A stretch of DNA of 7,001 bases. Source: Paludibacteraceae bacterium (GTDB lineage: Bacteria > Bacteroidota > Bacteroidia > Bacteroidales > Paludibacteraceae). Below the pieces are notes generated by a model that worked only from the letters and a program-made list of their open reading frames with translations, had not been told where the DNA came from and made no database searches. The translations under genes were made by a program, and so were the position numbers. The first letter of the stretch is position 1. Each line of letters starts with the position of its first letter. Positions 1 to 7,001 of this stretch are shown here, piece by piece. The stretch is from positions 1-7,001 of the forward strand of contig JAFPLG010000146.1 of assembly GCA_017402895.1 (NCBI GenBank), written 5' to 3'.

Positions 1-891
1 ATCCACGGTATGTATTCCAAGTTCGATGCCGACAAGTTCTGGAGCCTCATGACAGGCTTGCACGGCAACGTCACGCAGGACGCACTGGTCAACAACTCCA
101 TCTACGACGAGACCGGAAAGCTCTACCAGCAGACCGTCAATGCCGATGCGCTGCCGTGGAACGTAGGGGCGAACCTGATGTACAACACGCCATTCCTGGA
201 GAAACAGTTCCAATTCAACACACGCACCTCGATTAGCTACAACCAGCGTGTTTCGTATATCCAGCGCGGCCAGACGGCTGCCGCTATCGAAGCCATGATT
301 GAGAACAACAGCTTCATGCTGGGACAGCAGTCGCTGACCGGAAACTTGCGCGTATCGGAAGACCTGGGACTCAGATTCACCCACCAGTATGTGGACATCG
401 GTGTGAAGGGTAACTTCACCTATAGCCGCACGGAGAACTCGCTCACCGCAAGCAGCATATCGAATGTGTTTGACTGGAACATCACGGGCGATGTAGAGTT
501 CCATCTGCCTAAGTCGTGGACCATCAGCGCCGACTGCGGTTATACGGCTCGCCACGGCTACAACCTGAGCAACGTCAACGAAGTGATTCTCAATGCTTCG
601 ATCGACAAGAGTTGGGATATCGTGACGCTCTCGCTCAACGTATACGACATACTGAATCAGAAGAAGAATATCATGCAGGTGGTGGGCGAGAACTCGATCA
701 GCTACTCGAAATACAACACGCTGCCGACTTATTTCATGCTGACCTGCTCGGTGCGCGTCAACCGCATGGGTAACCTCAAGGCCAAAGGTGCTGCAGGGTT
801 TATGCAAGAAATGATGGAATCGGGTTTCGACCCAAGCAAAGGCCCTAAGCCGGGTACTCCACCCCCTTCGGGACCACCGCCGGGAATGTAA
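1..891 (+). CDS. Outer-membrane beta-barrel protein, TonB-dependent receptor-like (C-terminal part)
   Basis: The reading frame is open from the first base of the window, so the gene starts upstream; 296 residues are visible. They alternate polar and aromatic/hydrophobic residues in repeated strand-turn-strand units, as in a large outer-membrane barrel. Near the end is a run typical of the Bacteroidota outer-membrane barrel family related to TonB-dependent receptors (VYDILNQKKN, then a YNTLPTYFMLTCSVRVNRMG strand). The plug and any N-terminal regulatory-like domain would lie upstream, so the ligand cannot be inferred. After the last predicted strand (about base 771) comes a 39-residue extension ending in a Pro/Gly-rich tail with two PPP motifs, expected to be periplasmic. 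Many such barrels end on an aromatic residue at the last strand, so the tail is notable, although I recall similar tails in Bacteroides relatives. ribF follows after 26 bases with no terminator, suggesting cotranscription. Family call is fairly secure; substrate unknown. Confidence 0.85.
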   Translation: MHGMYSKFDADKFWSLMTGLHGNVTQDALVNNSIYDETGKLYQQTVNADALPWNVGANLMYNTPFLEKQFQFNTRTSISYNQRVSYIQRGQTAAAIEAMIENNSFMLGQQSLTGNLRVSEDLGLRFTHQYVDIGVKGNFTYSRTENSLTASSISNVFDWNITGDVEFHLPKSWTISADCGYTARHGYNLSNVNEVILNASIDKSWDIVTLSLNVYDILNQKKNIMQVVGENSISYSKYNTLPTYFMLTCSVRVNRMGNLKAKGAAGFMQEMMESGFDPSKGPKPGTPPPSGPPPGM

Positions 892-917
892 CCGAAGTAG
901 GCTTCAGAGCCAAAAAA

Positions 918-1787
918 GTGAAAAGGATAGCTACCATAGGATTTTTTGACGGCGTACACAGGGGACATCAGTACTTGTTTCGCTGTCTGGGGGACGAGGC
1001 GAACAAGCGGCACCTCGCTCCGCTGATTGTCACCTTTCGCGACCATCCGCGCCAAGTCCTGCAGATGGGTTATCAACCGCAACTACTGAGCTCCGTAGAT
1101 GAACGCCGACAACTACTGGAACAATATGCACCAATTGAGTTCTTTGATTTTCAGCAGATTCGCCCCCTGACTGCCGGACAGTTCATGCGACTACTGAAAG
1201 AACGTCATGAGGTGGATGCACTGCTTGTGGGTTACGATCACCGATTCGGTTCGGACCGCATCCAGGATATCGAACAGCTGCAAGCCATTGGTCGTCGGGA
1301 AGGATTGGACGTGGTTCAGGCCGGTCAGTTCGAATTGGCGGACAACCCGTCGGTGCATATTAGTTCGACAGAGATACGCAACGCGATCGCAGAGGGAGAG
1401 ATAGAACTGGCCAACCGGCTATTAGGGTATCCCTACATGCTCACCGGCACCGTCGTTCACGGACGCGGCATTGGTCGCACACTGGGTTTCCCTACCGCAA
1501 ATATCCGACTGGACGAAGCGCGCAAACTACTACCTCCGCCCGGCGTCTATGCCGTTCGGGCCGATTTTGGAGCTGCTCACGAACAACCCGCGATACTGAA
1601 TATCGGCACCAACCCTACCATTGGGGAAAATCCTATTACTATCGAACTGCATATCCCCGGACTGGACCTGGATCTGTACGGACGCAGTCTGTCGGTGCAT
1701 ATCGTCCGTTTTCTGCGCAAGGAACAGCGATTCGAGTCGCTGGACGAGCTTCGCGCCCAGATCGAAGAAGACGTGAAAAGACTATAA
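918..1787 (+). CDS. ribF: Bifunctional riboflavin kinase / FAD synthetase
   Basis: RibF phosphorylates riboflavin to FMN and adenylates FMN to FAD in the cytoplasm. The N-terminal FAD synthetase (nucleotidyltransferase) domain shows GFFDGVHRGH at residues 8-17, the HxGH-type nucleotide-binding motif, then VGYDHRFG at 104-111 and SSTEIR at 149-154. The C-terminal riboflavin kinase domain shows GRTLGFPTAN at 186-195, GVYAV at 209-213, NIGTNPT at 228-234 and the expected catalytic glutamate in ELHI (E243). Both domains look intact. The start is GTG at 918: the frame has a TAA at 846-848, no ATG, GTG or TTG between it and 918, and the first downstream ATG would remove the HxGH motif. At 289 residues it is slightly shorter than usual (about 305-315), because it lacks the roughly 15 residues that often precede the GxFDGxHxGH motif. 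It is probably transcribed with the upstream barrel gene and ends at the terminator at 1812-1844. Confidence 0.96.
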   Translation: MKRIATIGFFDGVHRGHQYLFRCLGDEANKRHLAPLIVTFRDHPRQVLQMGYQPQLLSSVDERRQLLEQYAPIEFFDFQQIRPLTAGQFMRLLKERHEVDALLVGYDHRFGSDRIQDIEQLQAIGRREGLDVVQAGQFELADNPSVHISSTEIRNAIAEGEIELANRLLGYPYMLTGTVVHGRGIGRTLGFPTANIRLDEARKLLPPPGVYAVRADFGAAHEQPAILNIGTNPTIGENPITIELHIPGLDLDLYGRSLSVHIVRFLRKEQRFESLDELRAQIEEDVKRL

Positions 1788-1811
1788 AAAATAGGCAAAA
1801 TATGTCAATTT

Positions 1812-1844
1812 TCGCGCGTGTGCTTGCACATGTGCGATTTTTTT
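1812..1844 (+). terminator. Rho-independent terminator after ribF
   Basis: A GC-rich hairpin pairs 1812-1823 with 1826-1837. It has 12 pairs, two of them G-U wobbles, and the apex reads G(CUUG)C, a known stable tetraloop type. It is followed directly by seven Ts (1838-1844). It lies 24 bases after the ribF stop codon, as expected for an intrinsic terminator. Its loop and T-run overlap the pheT promoter. Pairing was done by eye and no folding energy was computed. Confidence 0.85.
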
Positions 1845-1854
1845 ATTAACTTTG
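1824..1854 (+). promoter_or_regulatory. Bacteroidota-type sigma-ABfr promoter for pheT-prfC
   Basis: The -7 element TAACTTTG (1847-1854) matches the Bacteroidota consensus TAnnTTTG exactly. A TTG at 1824-1826, preceded by C where the consensus has T, sits 20 bases upstream as the -33 element. Transcription should start around 1859-1862, giving a leader of roughly 45 bases before the pheT ATG at 1905. No Shine-Dalgarno sequence is visible, which is usual in this phylum. The -33 element lies in the loop of the ribF terminator. Confidence 0.85.
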
Positions 1855-1877
1855 CACGCTGAATTGGGAATTAACGA

Positions 1878-1889
1878 ATTTACGTAAAT
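1878..1889. promoter_or_regulatory. 12-bp perfect palindrome in the pheT leader
   Basis: ATTTACGTAAAT is a perfect 12-bp inverted repeat with no spacer. It lies about 20 bases downstream of the predicted transcription start and 15 bases before the pheT ATG. That position would suit an operator for a dimeric repressor. As RNA it has no loop and would form only a weak hairpin. No known regulator was recognised, and chance occurrence in an A/T-rich leader cannot be excluded. Confidence 0.3.
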
Positions 1890-1904
1890 CGTACTCATTA
1901 TATT

Positions 1905-4379
1905 ATGAATATCTCATACAATTGGCTGAAGCGCTATATCGACCTCAAGGACGATGCGCAAACTGTGGCTCAGATTCTGACCTCTATCGGACTGGAGGTT
2001 GGTGGTGTGGAAGAAGTACAAACGATTCGTGGCGGACTGAAAGGACTGGTCGTGGGTGAAGTGCTGACCTGCGAACCCCACCCCAACTCCGACCACCTGC
2101 ATGTAACGAAAGTGAATGTCGGCGAAGCAGAGCCGTTGCCTATCGTGTGCGGTGCACCGAACGTGGCTGCCGGACAGAAAGTGATTGTAGCTACGATTGG
2201 CACGGTGCTCTACGACGGTGACCAGAGCTTCACTATCAAGAAAGGCAAACTACGTGGCGAGGAGTCTTGGGGCATGATATGCGCCGAGGATGAGATAGGC
2301 GTAGGTACCGACCATGCCGGTATTATCGTACTGCCTGCAGATACTCCTGTTGGCATGCCTGCTGCAGAATATTACCATATCGAGAACGACACGCTCATCG
2401 AGGTGGATATCACGCCCAACCGTTCGGATGCGGCCAGCCACTATGGCGTAGCACGTGACCTGTACGCCTATTATCAGTGCCATCAGCCCGGTACGGTTCA
2501 GCTGCTGAAACCGAGCGTAGAAGCATTCCACGTGGACAACCATGACCTGGAGATATCCGTCAAGATTGAGAATCAGGAGGCTTGTCCTCGTTATACCGGC
2601 GTGAGCATCCGCGGCGTAGAAGTAAAAGAATCGCCCGACTGGCTCAAGCAAGCACTGACCACTATCGGTCTGCGTCCGATCAACAATATCGTGGACGTCA
2701 CCAACTTCGTACTCCACGAGTGCGGTCAGGCCCTGCATGCTTTTGATGCGGATAAGATCAAGGGACGTCAGGTGATTGTTCGCTGCGCCCAACAGGGACA
2801 GAAATTCACGACGCTTGACGGCGTAGAACGCGAACTGTCGGACAAGGACCTGATGATATGCAATGCAGAGGAGCCGATGTGTATCGCCGGTGTATTCGGC
2901 GGACTGGACAGCGGTGTGACCGACGGAACGAAGAACGTATTCCTGGAGAGTGCTTATTTCGATCCCGTATGGATTCGCAAGACCAGCCGTCGTCATCAGT
3001 TGCAGACCGATGCATCGTTCCGTTACGAGCGCGGATGCGATCCCAACAACACACAGTACGTACTCAAGCGTGCCGCCCTGCTGATGCAAGAAGTGGCAGG
3101 CGGACAAATCGCAATGGACGTGACCGACAACGGTCAGACACAATTCGAGCCATGGCCGGTAGAGATTGACATCCGTCGCGTCAACAGCTTGATGGGAAAA
3201 GACCTAAGCGAAGATCTGATTGAGACGATTCTTCAAGCTCTGGAAATAGGTATAGTGAAAAAAGAAGGCTCGGTTTGGCACATTGCAGTTCCGCGCTACC
3301 GCGTAGACGTACAGCGCGAATGCGATGTTGTTGAGGATATCCTGCGTATCTACGGCTTCAACAATATTGAATTCCCGGAGAAACTGAACACCAGTCTCAG
3401 TTACTGTGTAAAGCCCAACCCTGTCAAACTCCAGACACGTATCTCGGAACAGTTGACTGCACAAGGATTCTACGAGATCATGAACAACTCGCTGACCAAG
3501 ATGGCCTACTACGAGCCACTTCAGGAGATGCCGCTTGCAGAGTGCGTCAAGATTATGAACCCGCTGAGTCAGGACTTGGGCGTGATGCGTCAAACCCTGC
3601 TCTTTGGCGGACTGGAATCGATAGCCCGCAATGTCAACCGCAAGAACAACGACCTGAAATTCTACGAGTTTGGCAACGCATATCATTATAAGTCCAATCC
3701 CGCCGCTCGCGAACACAACCCCGAGAATCCCCTCATCGAGTACAGCGAAGAACCGCACTTGGCACTCTGGCTAACCGGCAACAAGACAGCCCAGAGTTGG
3801 GTTCGCAAGGAGGAAAAGACCAGCTTCTATCAGTTACACGCCTATGTCAACAATATCCTGACGCGTCTGGGTGTAGATATCGCCAAGTTACGCATTGAGC
3901 GGTTGACCGGCGAATTATACCAGGACGGTATGAAGCTCCTTGCCCAAAGCGGTAAAGCACTTGGAATTATCGGTATTGTAGATCGCAAGATTCTCAAGCA
4001 ATTTGATATAGATCAAACGGTATTCTATGCCGATCTGGATTGGCGCCAACTACTCAAACAGAACAAGCAGTACAAGGCTGTCATCGTTGACCTGCCGAAA
4101 TATCCGGAAGTGAAGCGCGACTTCGCACTGCTCGTGGACAAGACAGTAGAGTTTGCCGACCTGGCGCGTGCCGCATTTGAGACGGAACGCAAGTTGCTAA
4201 AGAACGTCTTCTTGTTTGATGTCTACGAGGGCAAGAACCTGGAGGAAGGCAAGAAGAGTTACGCCCTTTCGTTCATCCTGCAAGACGCAGAGAACACGCT
4301 CAAGGATAAGCAGATAGAAGCCACCATGGAGCGACTGAAGAAAACATTCGAAGAGAAATTTGGTGCTACACTACGTTGA
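1905..4379 (+). CDS. pheT: Phenylalanine--tRNA ligase beta subunit
   Basis: PheT is the beta chain of the cytoplasmic (alpha-beta)2 phenylalanyl-tRNA synthetase; it binds tRNA-Phe and edits mischarged Tyr, while PheS holds the aminoacylation site. At 824 residues it matches full-length bacterial PheT (about 790-820). Visible in order: the N-terminal [13 protein letters not shown] start; the OB-fold tRNA-binding (EMAP-like) domain at about 45-150, with HPNSDHLHV at 59-67; the VDITPNRSD motif at 167-175; the B3/B4 editing region at about 215-400, with TLDGVEREL at 303-311 and [10 protein letters not shown] at 371-380; the B5 domain at about 415-490, with [10 protein letters not shown] at 476-485; the B6/B7 synthetase-like core; and the C-terminal ferredoxin-like anticodon-binding domain from about 728. 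The ATG at 1905 gives the expected N-terminus. The stop overlaps prfC by one base. pheS is not adjacent, unlike the pheST operon of many bacteria. Nothing suggests damage. Confidence 0.98.
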   Translation: MNISYNWLKRYIDLKDDAQTVAQILTSIGLEVGGVEEVQTIRGGLKGLVVGEVLTCEPHPNSDHLHVTKVNVGEAEPLPIVCGAPNVAAGQKVIVATIGTVLYDGDQSFTIKKGKLRGEESWGMICAEDEIGVGTDHAGIIVLPADTPVGMPAAEYYHIENDTLIEVDITPNRSDAASHYGVARDLYAYYQCHQPGTVQLLKPSVEAFHVDNHDLEISVKIENQEACPRYTGVSIRGVEVKESPDWLKQALTTIGLRPINNIVDVTNFVLHECGQALHAFDADKIKGRQVIVRCAQQGQKFTTLDGVERELSDKDLMICNAEEPMCIAGVFGGLDSGVTDGTKNVFLESAYFDPVWIRKTSRRHQLQTDASFRYERGCDPNNTQYVLKRAALLMQEVAGGQIAMDVTDNGQTQFEPWPVEIDIRRVNSLMGKDLSEDLIETILQALEIGIVKKEGSVWHIAVPRYRVDVQRECDVVEDILRIYGFNNIEFPEKLNTSLSYCVKPNPVKLQTRISEQLTAQGFYEIMNNSLTKMAYYEPLQEMPLAECVKIMNPLSQDLGVMRQTLLFGGLESIARNVNRKNNDLKFYEFGNAYHYKSNPAAREHNPENPLIEYSEEPHLALWLTGNKTAQSWVRKEEKTSFYQLHAYVNNILTRLGVDIAKLRIERLTGELYQDGMKLLAQSGKALGIIGIVDRKILKQFDIDQTVFYADLDWRQLLKQNKQYKAVIVDLPKYPEVKRDFALLVDKTVEFADLARAAFETERKLLKNVFLFDVYEGKNLEEGKKSYALSFILQDAENTLKDKQIEATMERLKKTFEEKFGATLR

Positions 4380-5914
4380 TGCTAACGAATCAAGAACAAC
4401 AGGAAATACTACGTCGCCGCACGTTTGCTATTATCTCGCACCCAGATGCCGGTAAGACGACGCTCACCGAGAAACTACTTCTCTACGGTGGAGCCATTCA
4501 TGTGGCCGGAGCGGTGAAGTCGAACAAGATACGCAAGACGGCCACTAGCGACTGGATGGAGATAGAGAAACAGCGTGGTATATCCGTTGCAACCTCCGTC
4601 ATGGGCTTTGATTACCGCCCGAGTGTCTCGGGACCCGAAAAAGACACTACATATCACATCAACATCCTCGACACACCGGGTCACCAGGACTTTGCGGAAG
4701 ACACGTTCCGCACCCTGACAGCCGTAGATAGCGCGATCGTAGTGATTGACAGCGCCAAAGGTGTTGAGACCCAGACGCGCCGACTGATGGAGGTTTGCCG
4801 AATGCGCAAGACGCCTGTCATGGTGTTCATGAACAAGATGGACCGCGAGGGTAAAGATCCGTTCGACCTGATGGACGAGGTGGAACGCGAACTGCAGATT
4901 CGTGTCACTCCGGCGACTTGGGCGAATGGTCAGGGACTAAAATTCGAGTCGGTGTTTGCGCTGGATAAGCGTCCCGCGGAACTGAGTGAGAAGATGCAGG
5001 AAGATCTGGAAATGATCGACGGTGTCTATCCAGCTTTCGACAAAGAGGCCTATCTACGCGGTGAACTGGCCCCGGTATTCTTCGGTTCGGCATACAAGAC
5101 AATCGGTGTGCAGGAACTGCTCGACTTCTTCGTAGAGAACGCCCCCTCGCCTCGCCCCGTGATGGCGGAAGAACGTGAAGTGGAACCGATGGAGGATAAA
5201 TTCACGGCTTTCTGTTTTAAGATTCACGCCAACATGGATCCGAACCACCGCTCATGTATCGCGTTCTTTAAGATATGCAGCGGTAAGTTCTTGCGCAACA
5301 CCTATTATTATCATGTCCGCAAAGACCAGCAGATGCGATTTGCGGCACCTACATGCTTCATGGCGCAAAAGAAAGAGACTGTAGACGAAGCTTTCGCAGG
5401 AGATATAGTAGGTCTGCCCGATACGGGTAACTTCAAGATAGGCGACACTCTCACCAGTGGCGAACATCTGCATTTCCGCGGACTGCCGAGCTTCTCACCG
5501 GAGATGTTCAAGTATATCGAGAATGCCGACCCGATGAAGCAGAAACAACTGGAGAAAGGTATCAACCAACTCATGGACGAAGGCGTTGCTCAGTTGTTCG
5601 TCAGCCAGATGAACGGCCGCAAGATCATCGGTACGGTCGGACAACTCCAGTTCGAAGTCATCCAATACCGCCTGGAACATGAGTATCAAGCCAAGTGCCG
5701 CTGGGAACCACTGCAGATGTACAAGGCTTGCTGGATTGAGGTATGCGACAAAGAGGGCGAGGCCGAACTGGACACGTTCAAAAAGCGCAAAGCACAATAT
5801 ATGGCGTACGACAAAGAAGGACGTGACGTCTTTATGGCCGATAGCGGCTACGTACTCAACATGGCGCAGCAAGATTACAAGAATATTAAATTCCACTTTA
5901 CCTCGGAATTCTAG
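4379..5914 (+). CDS. prfC: Peptide chain release factor 3 (RF3)
   Basis: RF3 is a translational GTPase that removes RF1 and RF2 from the ribosome after peptide release. The G domain is intact: P-loop SHPDAGKTT at residues 20-28, switch I QRGIS at 65-69, DTPGH at 98-102, NKMD at 152-155, and a G5-like GSAYK motif later. Family-typical segments such as [27 protein letters not shown] and [16 protein letters not shown] distinguish it from EF-G and LepA/TypA. Length is 511 residues against 529 in E. coli. The chosen start is the ATG at 4379-4381, sharing its A with the pheT TGA; an in-frame TTG at 4376 would add only one residue and is unlikely. There is no Shine-Dalgarno sequence, so translation is probably coupled to pheT. 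The TAG stop at 5912-5914 is the first of five in-frame TAGs set every nine bases, and it sits inside a hairpin (5905-5929). Confidence 0.97.
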   Translation: MLTNQEQQEILRRRTFAIISHPDAGKTTLTEKLLLYGGAIHVAGAVKSNKIRKTATSDWMEIEKQRGISVATSVMGFDYRPSVSGPEKDTTYHINILDTPGHQDFAEDTFRTLTAVDSAIVVIDSAKGVETQTRRLMEVCRMRKTPVMVFMNKMDREGKDPFDLMDEVERELQIRVTPATWANGQGLKFESVFALDKRPAELSEKMQEDLEMIDGVYPAFDKEAYLRGELAPVFFGSAYKTIGVQELLDFFVENAPSPRPVMAEEREVEPMEDKFTAFCFKIHANMDPNHRSCIAFFKICSGKFLRNTYYYHVRKDQQMRFAAPTCFMAQKKETVDEAFAGDIVGLPDTGNFKIGDTLTSGEHLHFRGLPSFSPEMFKYIENADPMKQKQLEKGINQLMDEGVAQLFVSQMNGRKIIGTVGQLQFEVIQYRLEHEYQAKCRWEPLQMYKACWIEVCDKEGEAELDTFKKRKAQYMAYDKEGRDVFMADSGYVLNMAQQDYKNIKFHFTSEF

Positions 5915-5929
5915 GCCCCCTAGGATTCC
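5905..5929 (+). other. Predicted RNA hairpin across the prfC stop codon
   Basis: Bases 5905-5915 (GGAATTCTAGG) pair with 5919-5929 (CCTAGGATTCC) around a CCC loop. This gives 11 pairs with one U-G wobble (5910 with 5924). The prfC TAG (5912-5914) lies in the 5' arm. No T-run follows, so it does not look like an intrinsic terminator. It competes with simple CCTAGG-CCTAGG pairings between neighbouring repeat units (5919/5928 and 5928/5937). A second, weaker hairpin can form at 5935-5952 with one bulged C. Assigned by eye; stability not computed. Confidence 0.55.
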
Positions 5930-5954
5930 TAGGCAACCTAGGACGACTAGTTAA
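5910..5954. repeat. Five-unit, 9-bp-period CTAG array (CCTAGGNNN)
   Basis: CTAG-centred hexamers fall at exactly 9-base intervals: TCTAGG at 5910, CCTAGG at 5919, 5928 and 5937, and ACTAGT at 5946, with differing three-base spacers. The three inner hexamers are perfect palindromes and the outer ones are degenerate. Because the period is a multiple of three, the prfC frame meets TAG at 5912, 5921, 5930, 5939 and 5948 with two sense codons between each. The next frame reads Pro-Arg-x and the third reads Leu-Gly-x. By eye I found only one other CTAG in the window (4545-4548, inside prfC), so the clustering is marked. Function is unknown: possibilities are a structured mRNA spacer, a protein-binding array or a fail-safe stop region. 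Confidence 0.9.
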
Positions 5955-5967
5955 AAATTATACTATT

Positions 5968-7001
5968 ATGAAAAACAAATCACTTCAATTTCGCCTCATC
6001 GTGATGAACTTCCTGGAGTTCGCAGTATGGGGTTCGTATTTGATCTGTATGGGTCGCTACTTGGCAGAGCATGGCATGGGTACCCACATTGGTATCTTCT
6101 ACTCTATCCAGGGTATTGTTTCGATCTTTATGCCAGCCCTAATGGGTATCGTGGCCGACCGCTGGTTACCCGCACAGAAGACCCTGAGTCTCTGTCATCT
6201 TTTAGCCGGTCTGTTTATGGGAGCCGCCGGCATTTACGGTCTGAGCGCAGGTGATGCCGTTCAGTTTGGTCCGCTCTTTTCGCTCTATGCATTATCCGTG
6301 GCGTTCTATATGCCTACTATCGCGCTGACCAATTCTGTAGCATTCAACGCACTGGTAAAAGCCGGCATGGACACCGTCAAGGACTTCCCGCCAATTCGTG
6401 TATTCGGCACAGTTGGTTTTATTGCTATGGAATGGTGCATCGACTTGCTCGGTTTCCAATCTACAGCTCATCAGTTTGCCATCAGCGGTGGCCTGAGTTT
6501 GCTGTTGGCTGCCTATTCGCTCACATTGCCTAACTGCGATATTAAGAAAGTGGAAGGCAAGGTAGACCTGGTAGAAGCTCTCGGACTAAAAGCTTTTGCG
6601 CTCTTCAAGCAAAAGAAGATGGCCTTGTTCTTTATCTTCTGTACGTTCTTGGGCGTAAGCCTACAGATCACCAATGGCTTTGCTACACCGTTCCTTGGCA
6701 GCTTTGCTGCAGCACCGGAATTCGCTGAGGCTTTTGCTGTAAAGCATAGCACGATGCTTGTTTCCATCAGCCAGATCTGTGAGGCCGTTTGCATCCTCCT
6801 GATTCCTTTCTTCTTGAAGAAGTTCGGTATCAAGAATGTGATGTTGCTGGCGATGTTTGCGTGGGTACTCCGCTTCGCGTTCTTCGGAGCAGGTAATCCG
6901 GGTATGCCGGGCGTAATGCTGTACGTACTGAGTTGCATCGTTTACGGCTTTGCATTCGACTTCTTTAACATCTCCGGTGCGCTCTACGTGGACCAAGAGA
7001 C
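5968..7001 (+). CDS. nupG: Nucleoside permease, NupG-type nucleoside:H+ symporter (C-terminus beyond window)
   Basis: This inner-membrane major facilitator takes up nucleosides with protons. The frame is open from ATG 5968 to the window end: 344 full codons, against about 418 residues for E. coli NupG, so roughly 70 residues are missing. It follows NupG throughout: FMPALMGIVADRW at 54-66 (the loop 2-3 MFS motif), MDTVKDFPPIRVFGTVGF at 134-151, GLKAFALFKQKKMALFFIF at 206-224, LQITN at 232-236, FFLKKFGIKNVM at 281-292 and GFAFDFFNISG at 327-337. Several hydrophobic segments of transmembrane length are visible, for example at about 10-28, 42-62, 74-92, 143-161, 216-231 and 262-283. The start gives the family-typical short cytoplasmic N-terminus. 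The A/T-rich leader has no TAnnTTTG element, so expression probably depends on readthrough from pheT-prfC or on an unrecognised promoter. Close homologues such as XapB share the fold, so the exact nucleoside range is inferred only. Confidence 0.92.
   Translation, partial: MKNKSLQFRLIVMNFLEFAVWGSYLICMGRYLAEHGMGTHIGIFYSIQGIVSIFMPALMGIVADRWLPAQKTLSLCHLLAGLFMGAAGIYGLSAGDAVQFGPLFSLYALSVAFYMPTIALTNSVAFNALVKAGMDTVKDFPPIRVFGTVGFIAMEWCIDLLGFQSTAHQFAISGGLSLLLAAYSLTLPNCDIKKVEGKVDLVEALGLKAFALFKQKKMALFFIFCTFLGVSLQITNGFATPFLGSFAAAPEFAEAFAVKHSTMLVSISQICEAVCILLIPFFLKKFGIKNVMLLAMFAWVLRFAFFGAGNPGMPGVMLYVLSCIVYGFAFDFFNISGALYVDQE

Noticed and set aside
894..911. Small inverted repeats between the barrel gene and ribF (GAAG/CTTC and GGCT/AGCC)
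   Set aside because: Stems are only four pairs, mutually exclusive and followed by As rather than Ts, so they are neither a terminator nor a convincing regulatory structure.
2250..3143. Long minus-strand open frame (297 codons) inside pheT
   Set aside because: It is codon-aligned antisense to a clear pheT gene, has no recognisable family motifs, and lies wholly inside conserved PheT domains. Such shadows are common where the sense gene avoids TTA, CTA and TCA codons.
3204..3758. Minus-strand open frame (184 codons) inside pheT
   Set aside because: Same antisense phase as the frame above; no promoter, no recognisable domain and full overlap with PheT.
4376..4378. TTG as the prfC start codon
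   Set aside because: It adds a single residue before an ATG that overlaps the pheT stop in the classic TGATG arrangement, so the ATG at 4379 is preferred.
5495..5896. Minus-strand open frame (133 codons) inside the 3' part of prfC
   Set aside because: Antisense shadow of well-conserved RF3 C-terminal sequence, with no independent support.
5679..5954. Plus-strand frame overlapping the prfC end and reading Pro-Arg-x through the CTAG array
   Set aside because: It would be reached only by a +1 shift from prfC. No RF2-like frameshift site (CTTTGA with an upstream Shine-Dalgarno) is present, and its upstream part is ordinary out-of-frame RF3 sequence.
5951..5967. A/T-rich stretch before nupG as a promoter
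   Set aside because: No TAnnTTTG element or TTTG at the right spacing is present; A/T richness just before a start codon is normal for leaders in this phylum.

Overview
This window looks like chromosomal DNA from a Bacteroidales bacterium, most likely near Bacteroides or Prevotella. The basis is a Bacteroidota-type promoter (TAnnTTTG at the -7 position), start codons with no Shine-Dalgarno sequence and A/T-rich leaders, and protein family membership: a C-terminal TonB-receptor-like barrel and Bacteroidales-like RibF, PheT and RF3. This is a judgement from remembered families; no database search was run. All genes lie on the + strand and are tightly packed. I see no mobile element, CRISPR array, tRNA or rRNA.

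Layout: (1) 1-891 is the C-terminal part of an outer-membrane beta-barrel protein (TonB-dependent receptor-like) ending in a proline/glycine-rich tail. (2) After 26 bases comes ribF (918-1787, GTG start), the bifunctional riboflavin kinase/FAD synthetase. (3) The 117-base gap 1788-1904 holds a rho-independent terminator (1812-1844) whose loop and T-run lie inside the next promoter (1824-1854), followed by a short leader with a 12-bp perfect palindrome. (4) pheT (1905-4379) encodes the Phe-tRNA synthetase beta subunit. (5) prfC (4379-5914), peptide chain release factor 3, shares one base with the pheT stop codon. (6) The 53-base gap before the next gene holds the oddest sequence here: five CTAG-centred units at exact 9-bp spacing (5910-5954). 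They begin at the prfC stop, so TAG recurs in the prfC frame every third codon, five times. (7) nupG-like nucleoside:H+ symporter (5968 to the window end, C-terminus missing).

Together: pheT and prfC form a translation-related unit (charging tRNA-Phe, recycling release factors) driven by the 1824-1854 promoter. The nucleoside permease has no recognisable promoter of its own and may be read from the same transcript. ribF closes the upstream transcript. Most of the content is ordinary housekeeping. The points deserving a second look are the amber/CTAG array with its hairpin across the RF3 stop codon, and the terminator-promoter overlap.
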